Positions 7,816-17,719 of a stretch of DNA of 64,000 nucleotides are shown one piece after another (the first letter of the stretch is position 1; each line of letters starts with the position of its first letter). The position numbers and the translations under genes are program-made. Source of the stretch: Sphingomonas sp. (GTDB lineage: Bacteria; Pseudomonadota; Alphaproteobacteria; Sphingomonadales; Sphingomonadaceae); the NCBI GenBank assembly GCA_013001055.1, contig JABDNH010000016.1, positions 1 to 64,000 of the forward strand, given 5' to 3'. The notes below the pieces were generated by a model. That model was given only the letters and a program-made list of their open reading frames with translations, was not told the origin of the DNA and did no database searches.

Positions 7816-9192
7816 CTAACCCGCTTCGGGTGCGGCGGGAAGAGACAGGGTGGCCATCAGGCCGCCTAGGTCTTCGCTGCTGGCAAGCGTGATGGAGCCG
7901 TCGTAAATTTCGGCGACATCGCGGACGATGGCGAGGCCAAGGCCGGTGCCGGGCTTGCCGGTATCGTCCAGCCTTGCGCCGCGTTTGAACAGTTCGTCGA
8001 CCCTCTCTTCAGGTATGCCGTGCCCGTCATCTTCGATGATGATGTCGATCATCGGCGCGGACTTGACGATTTCCACGAAGACGCGGCCACCGCCATATTT
8101 GGCCGCGTTCTCGATGAGATTGCCGAGCATTTCATCGAGATCCTGCCGCTCGACGCGCACGCAGGCCTCGCGGTCGCCGGTGATGTCGATCGTAGTGCCT
8201 TCATAAAGGCGTGCGACCGCGCGTTCGATCGTATCGAGGCTGGCTGCGACATTGGCGCGTGCCTGTGCGGACGACCGGCGCCCGATGGCACGTGCCCGGG
8301 CCAGATGGTGATCGACCTGGCGGCGCATCACGGTTGCCTCGCGGCGCACGATTTCGTCGAGTTTGGAATCCTTTGCGGTTGCCGCGTTGGTAATGACGGT
8401 AAGCGGGGTCTTGAGCGCGTGCGCAAGATTGCCGGCATGGCGGCGCGCTTCTTCGGCGCGCTTCTCGTTATGCTCGAGCAATTCATTGATCTCTTCGGTC
8501 AAGGGCATGATTTCACGTGGGAAATCGGGGTCGATACGTTTGCGCTGGCCGGTGCGGATGGCCGCAACCTCCTTGGCAACGCGGCGTAGCGGCCAAAGAC
8601 CATAAAGTGTCTGCACTGCTGCCATCAGGATGAGGCCGAGGCCTAGCGCAGCAAACGAACGGATGAGCGTTGTGCGCAGATCGCGGATTTGTGCGTCCAG
8701 CTCTTCGCGGCTTTGCGCGACCTGGAAGCGCCAGCGGACGTCGCTTTCGGGTATAAAGGCGTCGGTTTCCACGATCCGTAACGGCTCCCCGTCAAACTCG
8801 AACGAATTGCGGACGTGAATGTCTTCGTCGTTATGCTGGATGCTGGGATCGAGGCGGCGATCCCACAGCGAACGCGACGGAAAGGCTTCGAACCCGGGAC
8901 CGGAGATCTGGTAATAAAGTCCCGAATAGGCCTCGAAGAAGCGCTGATCGGCCAGCGCGCGGTTGAGATAGACTTCGCCGTCGGGCCCGATCTCGGCTGC
9001 GATCAGCATTGCATTGAGGTTATATGTCAGCTGCTCGTCGAAATTGTCGACGACGGCGCGCGTCAGGATGCGGTCGAGCGCAAAGCCGCCTGCCAGCAGC
9101 AGAACGACAATCCATAATGCGGCAATGCCGATCATACGGCGGGTCACGCTTTCGCGCGGCCCGCCGACGATAGGTTCAGGCGTTGTCGTCAC
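7816..9192 (-). CDS. PhoQ-like sensor histidine kinase
   Basis: A 458-residue membrane kinase. Transmembrane helices are predicted near residues 21-40 and 178-200, flanking a periplasmic sensor of about 135 residues. The phosphoacceptor is H258 in the PhoQ-type H-box LAHALKTPL. ATPase motifs are the N box (LGNLIENAAKYGG), G1 (EDDGHGIPEE) and G2 (GTGLGLAIV). It overlaps the upstream response-regulator gene by 17 bases, so the two are translationally coupled. The signal sensed is not evident; PhoQ relatives read divalent cations, pH or membrane stress, and the nearby PepSY protein fits an envelope role. Confidence 0.92.
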   Translation of the reverse strand: MTTTPEPIVGGPRESVTRRMIGIAALWIVVLLLAGGFALDRILTRAVVDNFDEQLTYNLNAMLIAAEIGPDGEVYLNRALADQRFFEAYSGLYYQISGPGFEAFPSRSLWDRRLDPSIQHNDEDIHVRNSFEFDGEPLRIVETDAFIPESDVRWRFQVAQSREELDAQIRDLRTTLIRSFAALGLGLILMAAVQTLYGLWPLRRVAKEVAAIRTGQRKRIDPDFPREIMPLTEEINELLEHNEKRAEEARRHAGNLAHALKTPLTVITNAATAKDSKLDEIVRREATVMRRQVDHHLARARAIGRRSSAQARANVAASLDTIERAVARLYEGTTIDITGDREACVRVERQDLDEMLGNLIENAAKYGGGRVFVEIVKSAPMIDIIIEDDGHGIPEERVDELFKRGARLDDTGKPGTGLGLAIVRDVAEIYDGSITLASSEDLGGLMATLSLPAAPEAG

Positions 9193-9856
9193 GATCCTCC
9201 GGATCCTCGAGGCTGTAGCCGAGGCCGCGTATCGTCGTGATGGTTTCTGCGCCCAGCTTCTTGCGGATGCGGGTCACGAAGACTTCGATCGTGTTCGAAT
9301 CGCGGTCGAAATCCTGGTCGTAGATATGCTCGATCAGCTCGGTACGGCTGACCACCTTGCCCTTGTGGTGCATCAGGTATGACAGCAGCTTGTATTCCTG
9401 TGCGGTGAGCTTCACCGGTTCGCCGCCCTTCGACACCTTGCCAGAGCGCGTATCGAGGCGAATGTCACCGGCTTCGAGCACCGAACTGGCATGACCGGCG
9501 CTGCGGCGGATGAGTGCGCGCAGACGGGCGATCAGTTCTTCGGTCTGGAACGGCTTGGCGAGATAATCGTCGGCGCCGGCATCGAGGCCCGCGACCTTGT
9601 CCGACCAGCTGTCGCGCGCGGTCAGTACGAGGACCGGCATGTCCTTGCCTTCCTTGCGCCATTTGTTGAGCACGGTGAGCCCGTCCATCTCGGGCAGGCC
9701 GAGGTCGAGTACGATTGCGTCATAGGCTTCGTGCGCGCCCAGGAAGTGGCCGTCTTCGCCGTCGGTGGCGAGATCGACGGCATAGCCCGCGCCTTCGAGC
9801 GTGGAGCGGAGCTGCCGCCCGAGATTGGGTTCGTCTTCGACGATCAGGATGCGCAT
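9176..9856 (-). CDS. OmpR/PhoP-family response regulator
   Basis: A 226-residue two-domain regulator. The receiver domain has the acidic pair ED (residues 7-8), the phosphoacceptor D51 in IVLDLGLP, and the T/K switch residues (VLTARD, YLAKPF). The C-terminal OmpR-type winged helix has LTAQEYKLLSYLMHH and DRDSNTIEVFVTRIRKKLG, ending in IRGLGYSL. It partners the kinase encoded immediately downstream, with a 17-base overlap. About 105 bp separates it from the PepSY gene upstream, a probable promoter region for the pair. Confidence 0.93.
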   Translation of the reverse strand: MRILIVEDEPNLGRQLRSTLEGAGYAVDLATDGEDGHFLGAHEAYDAIVLDLGLPEMDGLTVLNKWRKEGKDMPVLVLTARDSWSDKVAGLDAGADDYLAKPFQTEELIARLRALIRRSAGHASSVLEAGDIRLDTRSGKVSKGGEPVKLTAQEYKLLSYLMHHKGKVVSRTELIEHIYDQDFDRDSNTIEVFVTRIRKKLGAETITTIRGLGYSLEDPEDRDDNA

Positions 9857-9962
9857 ATGGTGCCCTCCGAAAATTCGTTATTAGCCCCTCCAACACCGGA
9901 ACGGGCGACAAAGTTGCGGAAGCTTAACGGGATGGAGGCCCGGCGCAAACGGGTAAAAAGCG

Positions 9963-10262
9963 CTAGAAGCCGTGGCGGCCGATAATGCGGCCCGAACGGG
10001 CTTCGACATCGACCCAGACGATGCGGCCATCTTTCTTGAACTTCAGGCGATAATTGTCGCCGCGCTTTTCAGGGCCGAGATAGTCGTATCCGCGCATGCG
10101 CGGCACCACGCGGCGTTCGACTTCGGGGAGCGACAGCGACTTGCCTTGCTCGCGCGCTTCAAACGCGCGATCGGCTTCCTGCGGCGCAAAGCTTTGCGCG
10201 CTTGCCGGTGTGGCAATCGCAAAGGCGCCTACGAGGGCGGTAAGGGCAATACTGATACGCAT
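9963..10262 (-). CDS. PepSY domain-containing periplasmic protein
   Basis: A 99-residue exported protein with a clear Sec signal peptide ending TPASA-Q (around residue 23). It then carries one PepSY-like unit: LSLPEVERRVVPRMRG, GDNYRLKFKKDGRIVWVDVEARSGRIIG. PepSY domains are small periplasmic or membrane modules thought to restrain proteases or bind envelope ligands. GGAGC sits just before the ATG at 10262. It lies upstream of the PhoP/PhoQ-like genes in the same direction, a common pairing in proteobacteria, and may be part of or controlled by that system (inference). Confidence 0.85.
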   Translation of the reverse strand: MRISIALTALVGAFAIATPASAQSFAPQEADRAFEAREQGKSLSLPEVERRVVPRMRGYDYLGPEKRGDNYRLKFKKDGRIVWVDVEARSGRIIGRHGF

Positions 10263-10407
10263 GATTGTGCTCCGAATCTGGCTTCTGGACTACAGGGGAG
10301 GCGTTGAACAAGTCGTGAATGCCCATGTTGCGCATGGTTCATAAACAGCGTGGCCCAAGAGCAACGCTGCTTGAACGGCGCGCCGGGGCGCAGTAGGGCG
10401 CGTCGCT

Positions 10408-12189
<1,782 letters not shown>

Positions 12190-12241
12190 TCGACTCTGGC
12201 GATTTGCTGTGTTATTGCCTTAATACAGCATGGAGAGAGTC

Positions 12242-12502
12242 GTGACTCAAGACGAATACGAAAACGCCAAGGCCGAGATCGAAAAAGCACGCAGCGAACT
12301 GGAGAAGGATTTCAGCGAAGCCGCCGAGGAGCTCGACGAGGAGCTCGAGAAATTGCGCGAAAATCCGGGCGACCATACAGCCGAAGAAGTCGAAAGTGCC
12401 GCTCGGCAGGCGCGCGACCATATGGAGCGCACTCGCGCCGCAATGGAAGCCAATTTTGTCGAGCTCGAAAAACAGTTGGAAGCCGCGCGATCGGACGCTT
12501 GA
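12242..12502 (+). CDS. small acidic coiled-coil protein, function unknown
   Basis: An 86-residue protein made almost entirely of charged helix (EYENAKAEIEKARSELEKDF, EEVESAARQARDHMERTR, VELEKQLEAARSDA). It has no cysteine, signal peptide or membrane segment and should form a coiled coil. I prefer the GTG at 12242 because GGAG (12232-12235) sits 6 bases upstream; the ATG at 12230 has no ribosome-binding site. It is between uup and the MgtC gene, all on the plus strand, and could share their transcript. I do not recognise the family. Confidence 0.65.
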   Translation: MTQDEYENAKAEIEKARSELEKDFSEAAEELDEELEKLRENPGDHTAEEVESAARQARDHMERTRAAMEANFVELEKQLEAARSDA

Positions 12503-12532
12503 ACTATCGCGCGACGCAGGTGTTGATGGAGC

Positions 12533-13018
12533 ATGTCAGACATGTTGCATCCCGATGCGATGACGTGGACCGAGGTGCTGATCCGTCTCGGCGCCGCCAC
12601 CTTGCTTCCGCTTCTGATCGGTCTTGAGCGGTTTTTTCGCAACAAGCCGATAGACTTCCGGCCATTCGTCATCATCAGTGTCGGTGCGTGCGGTCTGTTG
12701 ATGGCATCGATCGAGCTGCTTCATTCGGCAACGGATCCGCAATCGCAAATCGATCCGACGCGCGTCATCGAAGGCGTAATAACCGGGATCGGATTTCTCG
12801 GGGCGGGCGCGATGTTTCGGCAGGGGAGCTATGTACAAGGTGCCGGTTCGGCGGCCTCGATCTGGGTTGCCGGCGCGATCGGGCTGGCGTGCGGCATGGG
12901 CGAAATCTGGCTTGCCGCCATGGTCACGTTGATCGTCTTCGTCCTACTCGTCGCCAGCGGGCCGCTGACCGACAAATGGGATGCAGGCCACGGCGAAGGT
13001 GACGAGAGGAGCGACTAG
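12533..13018 (+). CDS. MgtC/SapB family membrane protein
   Basis: A 161-residue integral membrane protein with the MgtC N-terminal domain: LGAATLLPLLIGLER, then GVITGIGFLGAGAMFRQG and SAASIWVAGAIGLACGMG, the most conserved stretch of the family. About four transmembrane helices are visible. It lacks the C-terminal ACT-like domain of virulence MgtC. MgtC-type proteins modulate the F1Fo ATPase or magnesium homeostasis; this member's role is not known. Its stop codon shares the palindrome CTAG (13015-13018) with the convergent bestrophin-like fragment. Confidence 0.88.
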   Translation: MSDMLHPDAMTWTEVLIRLGAATLLPLLIGLERFFRNKPIDFRPFVIISVGACGLLMASIELLHSATDPQSQIDPTRVIEGVITGIGFLGAGAMFRQGSYVQGAGSAASIWVAGAIGLACGMGEIWLAAMVTLIVFVLLVASGPLTDKWDAGHGEGDERSD

Positions 13019-13242
13019 GCCGCGGCGCAGCTACCCCGGTCCTTGCCGCAATCCAGCAATTCGACGAACTTTTCGGCGTTGATGGCGACGTCGTCGGGTC
13101 CGATCTGGTCGAACGGGTCCTCCAAATGGGTCTGAATATTGTCGAGCCCGGTCAGGATGATCGCGAACAGGACCGGGATGATATAGGTCAGCTTGGGCGC
13201 ACCGTACTCTATCGCTTCGTGATGTTCGCGATGCGCTGCCAA
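13015..13242 (-). pseudogene. C-terminal fragment resembling bestrophin-family anion channels
   Basis: A 75-residue frame opening with TTG at 13242. A TGA lies in frame 12 bases upstream of it, and prsR ends 30 bases further on, so no room exists for the rest of a channel. The segment TYIIPVLFAIILTGLDNIQ then HLEDPFDQIGPDDVAIN resembles the last transmembrane helix and the ELEDPFG...NDLPLD motif of bacterial bestrophins, which are about 290 residues. I read it as a decayed or truncated remnant. A functional micro-protein is possible but less likely. Confidence 0.5.
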
Positions 13243-13272
13243 AGGTTCACTTCAGGTCCCCCGAATCCATGC

Positions 13273-14643
13273 TCAGGCGCTGAGCTTGTACTGTTTCATC
13301 AGGTCGTAGAGCGTCGGCCGCGAAATGCCGAGTAGCTTGGCCGCACCAGATATATTGTTTTCCGTCCGTGTCAGCGCTTGGTGGATTGCCTTGCGGTCCG
13401 CCACTTCGCGCGCGGCGCGCAGGTTGATGGCGGTCTCGTTATTCGCTCCGGCGTTGCCCTGCAGGTCCAGATCGGCGGCGGTGACGTGCTTGCCGTCCGC
13501 CATGATGACCGCGCGCTTGATGCGGTTTTCGAGTTCGCGAACGTTGCCGGGCCACGAATAAGCATCGATCGCGTCGACCGCGTCGGGGGCCAGGCCCTTG
13601 AGACTGCGGTTGAGATCCTTGGCATACTTGCCCACGAAATAGCGCGCCAGCAGCACGGCATCGCCCGTGCGCTGGGCAAGCGGCGGGATCGGCACCACGA
13701 TTTCGGCAAGACGGTAATAGAGGTCCTCGCGAAAGCTGCCATCGGCGGTCATCGCGTCGAGATCGCGGTGCGTGGCGCAGACAATGCGGGTGTCGACGTC
13801 GATGGGCTTGCGACCGCCGATGCGTTCGATCACGCGTTCCTGGAGAAAGCGCAGCAACTTGACCTGCAAGGGCAACGGAATGTCACCGACTTCATCGAGG
13901 AAGAGCGTGCCGCACTGTGCCAGTTCAATCTTGCCCTCGGTGGTCTTTACCGCGCCGGTAAATGCGCCGCGTTCGTAGCCGAACAATTCGGCTTCGAGCA
14001 GGTTTTCGGGAATGGCCGCGCAATTGATTGCGATGAAGTTGCCTTCCTTGCGCGGGCTCTGGTCGTGGACGGCCTTGGCGAGCAGTTCCTTGCCCGTGCC
14101 GCTGGCGCCAAGCAACATGACCGAGACATCGGCCGATGCGACCCGTTCTATCGTGTGCGCGACCTTGAGCATCTCGGGGCTGGCAGAAACGATATTGCCG
14201 AGCACAGTCTGATCATCAGCCGCAGCGCTTTCGAGGCGGCGGTTTTCATCCTCGATCTCGTGGAGGTGGAAAGCACGTTTTACGATGTGCCCGAGCTCGT
14301 CGATATCGACGGGTTTGCGGTAGAAATCGTAGGCGCCGAGCGCGATGGCTTTCAATGCACTTTCGCGCGCGCCATGGCCCGATGCGACGATCACCTTGGT
14401 ACCCGGCTGCAGCGCGAGGATTTCCTCTAGCGTCGCAAAACCCTCGGTGACGCCATCGGGATCGGGCGGCAGGCCCAAATCTAGCGTCACGACCTTGGGC
14501 TCGTGGGCGCGTAGCAATTCGATGGCTTGCTTGCGGTCGCCCGCGATCACGATCTCATAGCCTTCATAGGCCCATTTAAGCTGGCGCTGCAGGCCTTCGT
14601 CATCTTCGACGATCAGCAGTGTGGGAAGGTCGCTCTTGCTCAT
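13273..14643 (-). CDS. prsR: PEP-CTERM-box response regulator PrsR (sigma-54-dependent NtrC-type activator)
   Basis: A 456-residue three-domain activator. The receiver has D55 in VVTLDLGLPPDPDG. The AAA+ domain has Walker A GASGTGKE (about 179-186), the sigma-54 contact loop GAFTGA (226-231) and GTLFLDEVGDIPL. The C-terminal Fis-type helix-turn-helix has ISGAAKLLGISRPTLYDLMKQY. The PDPDGVTEGFATLEEIL insertion after the phosphorylation site is characteristic of PrsR, which with PrsK controls exosortase and PEP-CTERM genes through RpoN. It overlaps prsK by 4 bases (ATGA). Confidence 0.9.
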   Translation of the reverse strand: MSKSDLPTLLIVEDDEGLQRQLKWAYEGYEIVIAGDRKQAIELLRAHEPKVVTLDLGLPPDPDGVTEGFATLEEILALQPGTKVIVASGHGARESALKAIALGAYDFYRKPVDIDELGHIVKRAFHLHEIEDENRRLESAAADDQTVLGNIVSASPEMLKVAHTIERVASADVSVMLLGASGTGKELLAKAVHDQSPRKEGNFIAINCAAIPENLLEAELFGYERGAFTGAVKTTEGKIELAQCGTLFLDEVGDIPLPLQVKLLRFLQERVIERIGGRKPIDVDTRIVCATHRDLDAMTADGSFREDLYYRLAEIVVPIPPLAQRTGDAVLLARYFVGKYAKDLNRSLKGLAPDAVDAIDAYSWPGNVRELENRIKRAVIMADGKHVTAADLDLQGNAGANNETAINLRAAREVADRKAIHQALTRTENNISGAAKLLGISRPTLYDLMKQYKLSA

Positions 14644-16700
14644 GCGGATTTCCTCATTTGCGGCGCGCGGGCCGCTGGCAGGTGGATGGTGAAGCTGGTG
14701 CCATCATCGCGACGGCTCTCGACGGACAGCCGGCCGCCCATCGCATGGACGAGGCTGCGGGCTTCATAGGCGCCAATGCCGAAGCCGCCATCCTTGGTGG
14801 AGACGAAGGGTTCGAACAGGCGGGTGCGGACAAAATCGGCATCCATTCCTTCGCCGCGATCGGCAACGGTGATGGCAACATCGGTGCCGGCAGGTTCGAC
14901 GCGTACGATGACCGGTTCGCCATTGTCCGAAGCATCGACGGCGTTCTGGATCAGGTGACCCAGTGCCTGTTCGAGCTGCGCGCCGTCGGCCAGCGCCCAG
15001 ACATCGCTGTCGCCGACCAGCATCACCTCATGATCGCGGCGCTTGGCGGCAATGGCAAAGGCGACGATGTCTTTCAGCCGTGTCGGCGCGGCATGGCCTT
15101 CGCCCGACTGTGCGCCGGGTGACAAGCGCGCGAGCAGCGTGTTCATCTTGCCGACCGAACCCTTGAGGGTCGCCACCATGTCGGCGCGAAAATCTGGATT
15201 GTCGGCGTGCCTTTCGGCATTGCGCGACAGCAGGCTGAGCTGGCTCACCAGGTTCTTGATGTCATGCATGATGAAGGCGAAGCGGCGGTTAAATTCCTCA
15301 AAGCGCTGCGCCTTGGCGAGCGCTTCTTGGCCGAGCGCCTCGGCAAAATTCGATGCGGCCTGTTTGCCCGCGGTTTTCATCAGGTCGAAATCTTCCCAGT
15401 CGAGCGCGCGGCGGTGGGCTGGCGCGCCGAGGACGACAAGGCCTACCAGCAGGCCGTTATGCTGCAGTGGGATGCCCACCCAGGCATGAGCATCATCGAT
15501 CAGCCATTGCGGAACGGGCAGCGCCTTATCGGCGGGGCTGGCCCAGTTTTTGCGCAGGCCGTCGAGTTCGAGGATGCGGCCTTCGACAGCGATCGCTTGC
15601 CAGAATTCGCGGCCTTGTTCGCAATCGTCGACCGGCGGGATCTTGTTGCCCTGCCAGTTCCAGCTCGACGCGCGTTCGAGCGCGCCGTTGTCGTCGGTGA
15701 TGAGGACTAATCCGCCAGGCGCATCGAGCATGTCGGCAAACGCCTTGATGACGCGTTGGCCCATCGGCGCAGCGCCCGGTTCGCCCAGCGTCGCGGTAAA
15801 GCGCAGCCATTCGGCGCGATAATCGTAGCGATGTTCGAAGAAATGCTTGGCAATCTTGACCTTGGCCCAGGCGCGCGCGCGGCTGCTTGGCAGGATGACC
15901 ATCAGCGCGACGGTGACCAGCGCGAGAAGAAGTACGGCCAAATTGCCGATGATCTGCCCGGCACCAGTCTCGCGAAAGGCGGTGGCGAGGATCGCAACGA
16001 CGGCAAGATATGCGCAGATGGCGAGTAGCGATAGCGACTGGAAGGTGGCGGCACGCGACAGGCGGACGCGCAGGGCCTCGCCCGAGCGCGCCCCCAGCGC
16101 GAAGAGCGGCGTGGTGAGCGCGGCGGCCAGCCCGCGCCAGTCGGCGAGGAGGCCCGTCATCGCGGCATCGACATACGCCAGTGTGTAGAAGTTGAGATCG
16201 TAGAGCCAAAGCGCCGAGAGGCCGATCACGACGTAGCGGATTGCGGGGCGGCTCGAGGGTGCGGCCTGGCCGTAGACATTGTGGACGAGGACGAGCGCGC
16301 CGGCAGCAGCGGTCATGCGCAGCAGCATCGCCGCCTTGGGGGCGGCAAGATCGGACACGAGCGGCGCGATGTCGAGGAGGAACTGGATGCCGAGTACAGC
16401 GGCAACCGCGCCATAGACGAGGCGGATGCCTTTCTGGCGGCTTTCGTCCTCGCGTTCTTCGGCAAGGTGGTAAAGCCAGGCGATCCAGATGAGGTTGCGC
16501 CCGGTTTCGGCGAAATGGGTCAGCGTATCGGCGGGCAGGATGGCTTCCATCCAGGCCCACAAGGCTGTGACGGCAAAGGCGGCGAGCAGCAGGCGCTGGC
16601 CCGGTTCGCGCACGCCGCGCGCCAGTTGCCAGCCCGCCAGCGCCACGAACAGCACGGCAGCGAGCGCATGGCTCCAGAAGGTGACGAGGCCAATGCCCAT
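14640..16700 (-). CDS. prsK: PEP-CTERM system histidine kinase PrsK
   Basis: A 686-residue kinase with an N-terminal membrane region of about eight helices (from VTFWSHALAAVLFVALAGWQ to about residue 265), a GAF-like domain (AWVGIPLQHNGLLVGLVVLGAP) and a kinase core. The phosphoacceptor is H479 in FIMHDIKNLVSQ, and the ATPase has LIQNAVDAS, ADRGEGMD and GFGIGAYEAR. This architecture is PrsK. The frame is open to 16841, but the ATG at 16700 has AAGGG upstream and matches the start of homologues. No exosortase or PEP-CTERM protein is in the window. Confidence 0.9.
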   Translation of the reverse strand: MGIGLVTFWSHALAAVLFVALAGWQLARGVREPGQRLLLAAFAVTALWAWMEAILPADTLTHFAETGRNLIWIAWLYHLAEEREDESRQKGIRLVYGAVAAVLGIQFLLDIAPLVSDLAAPKAAMLLRMTAAAGALVLVHNVYGQAAPSSRPAIRYVVIGLSALWLYDLNFYTLAYVDAAMTGLLADWRGLAAALTTPLFALGARSGEALRVRLSRAATFQSLSLLAICAYLAVVAILATAFRETGAGQIIGNLAVLLLALVTVALMVILPSSRARAWAKVKIAKHFFEHRYDYRAEWLRFTATLGEPGAAPMGQRVIKAFADMLDAPGGLVLITDDNGALERASSWNWQGNKIPPVDDCEQGREFWQAIAVEGRILELDGLRKNWASPADKALPVPQWLIDDAHAWVGIPLQHNGLLVGLVVLGAPAHRRALDWEDFDLMKTAGKQAASNFAEALGQEALAKAQRFEEFNRRFAFIMHDIKNLVSQLSLLSRNAERHADNPDFRADMVATLKGSVGKMNTLLARLSPGAQSGEGHAAPTRLKDIVAFAIAAKRRDHEVMLVGDSDVWALADGAQLEQALGHLIQNAVDASDNGEPVIVRVEPAGTDVAITVADRGEGMDADFVRTRLFEPFVSTKDGGFGIGAYEARSLVHAMGGRLSVESRRDDGTSFTIHLPAARAPQMRKSA

Positions 16701-16751
16701 CAGGTCCACACCCTTGTAAAATCGTCCGACACGCAGCGGGTGTCGCAAAAC

Positions 16752-16770
16752 TTTACAAATTAAGTGTAAA
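16752..16770. promoter_or_regulatory. palindrome TTTACA-N7-TGTAAA in the prsK upstream region
   Basis: A perfect 6-base inverted repeat with a 7-base spacer (AATTAAG), 52 bases upstream of the prsK start and about 97 bases upstream of the SnoaL-like gene. It is the most AT-rich spot in this divergent region and has the shape of a dimeric regulator site, possibly for PrsR autoregulation. That binding assignment is inference. No TGGCAC-N5-TTGC sigma-54 promoter is visible next to it. Confidence 0.35.
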
Positions 16771-16866
16771 CCGGGCGCGGGCGCAGAAGTGATTTGCCAG
16801 TGGTCCGAAAAAGGGGCACAGACGCAATATTTGTCATGCATCTATAATCCACATTAGGGGGGCGTT

Positions 16867-17286
16867 ATGTCGAAATTGGAAAATGCGCGCAAATTCTTCG
16901 ATGCCTGTGAAAGCGGGAAGGGTCGATCAGGCTGCGCCGAATATGTCGCCGACGGGGCGACCTTCCATGCCCAGGCGGGCGCGGTGGCGGACATCGAATT
17001 GCTGCTGGATTATACCGATTGGATGGAAGGCGGTATCGCCGGACCGTTCACCGATACGCATTATGACATCCATGCCTCGGCGTTCGACGACAAGAATTCC
17101 ACAGCGCTGTTCTTCGGCACCTTCCATGCCACGCACGGCGGTGAAGGCGGTCCCGTCCCACCGACGGGCAAGTCCACTGCCAGCGAGTTTGTCTACGCGA
17201 TGAAGATGAACGATGAAGGCAAGATCGAGAAGATGACCAAGATCTGGAATGACGGCCATGCTTTCGCCGAGATGGGCTGGGGCTGA
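16867..17286 (+). CDS. SnoaL-like / NTF2 superfamily protein
   Basis: A 139-residue single-domain protein with the cone-like alpha+beta fold of the SnoaL/NTF2 superfamily: an N-terminal helix (LENARKFFDACESGKG), CAEYVADGATFHAQ, ADIELLLDYTDWM, FFGTFHATHGGEG, then a C-terminal strand pair (FVYAMKMNDEGKIEKMTKIWND). Members include polyketide cyclases, isomerases and ligand-binding proteins; no activity can be assigned. A TATAAT box at 16843-16848 and a GGGGGG tract before the ATG suggest its own promoter. Confidence 0.75.
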   Translation: MSKLENARKFFDACESGKGRSGCAEYVADGATFHAQAGAVADIELLLDYTDWMEGGIAGPFTDTHYDIHASAFDDKNSTALFFGTFHATHGGEGGPVPPTGKSTASEFVYAMKMNDEGKIEKMTKIWNDGHAFAEMGWG

Positions 17287-17448
17287 ACGGACTTCCCGCC
17301 GTGGCATCGGTTCTTGCCAGGCTTTAACTATCGACGACCTCTTGGCGGATTAATCGTCTTATCGCTGAAATGCGATTGGGCTGCGACCGGCGCGTTAGGT
17401 GTTGGCGGCAATGCGGCATAATCTCGAGACCTTCATAGAGGAGGCGAG

Positions 17449-17715
17449 ATGGGCTGGTTGATCGGACGCGCGGCCGCGATGGCGGATCCGCAAAAAGCGC
17501 GCATCAAGGTGATGGAAAAGCTGCAGGGATTGAGCAAACTCGACGATCCCGAGAGCGCGGTCGTACCGATCTTGATCGATGCGATCCTCCTGGTCGAATG
17601 CTACCGCGCCGCCCGCCACGAAATCACCTTCCTGCCCGAACTGCGCGAAAGCGTGGACGCAATGCTGCGCGACCTGACGGCGATCGAGAAGTCGGACGCG
17701 GTAGTTGCGCGTTAG
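17449..17715 (+). CDS. small hypothetical protein
   Basis: An 88-residue protein starting MGWLIGRAAAMADPQ, with a strong ribosome-binding site (GAGGAGG) before its ATG. Helical segments follow: ARIKVMEKLQGLSKL, VVPILIDAILLVECYRAARHE and ELRESVDAMLRDLTAIEK. The central hydrophobic stretch could be a buried helix rather than a membrane anchor. I do not recognise the family. It ends 4 bases before the convergent M20 gene. The 160 bases before it hold no other gene I can support. Confidence 0.6.
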   Translation: MGWLIGRAAAMADPQKARIKVMEKLQGLSKLDDPESAVVPILIDAILLVECYRAARHEITFLPELRESVDAMLRDLTAIEKSDAVVAR

Positions 17716-17719
17716 CGCA

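Noticed and set aside
16701-16866. Sigma-54 promoter next to prsK
   Set aside because: A GGCAC string occurs at 16814-16818, but no TTGC follows at the required distance.
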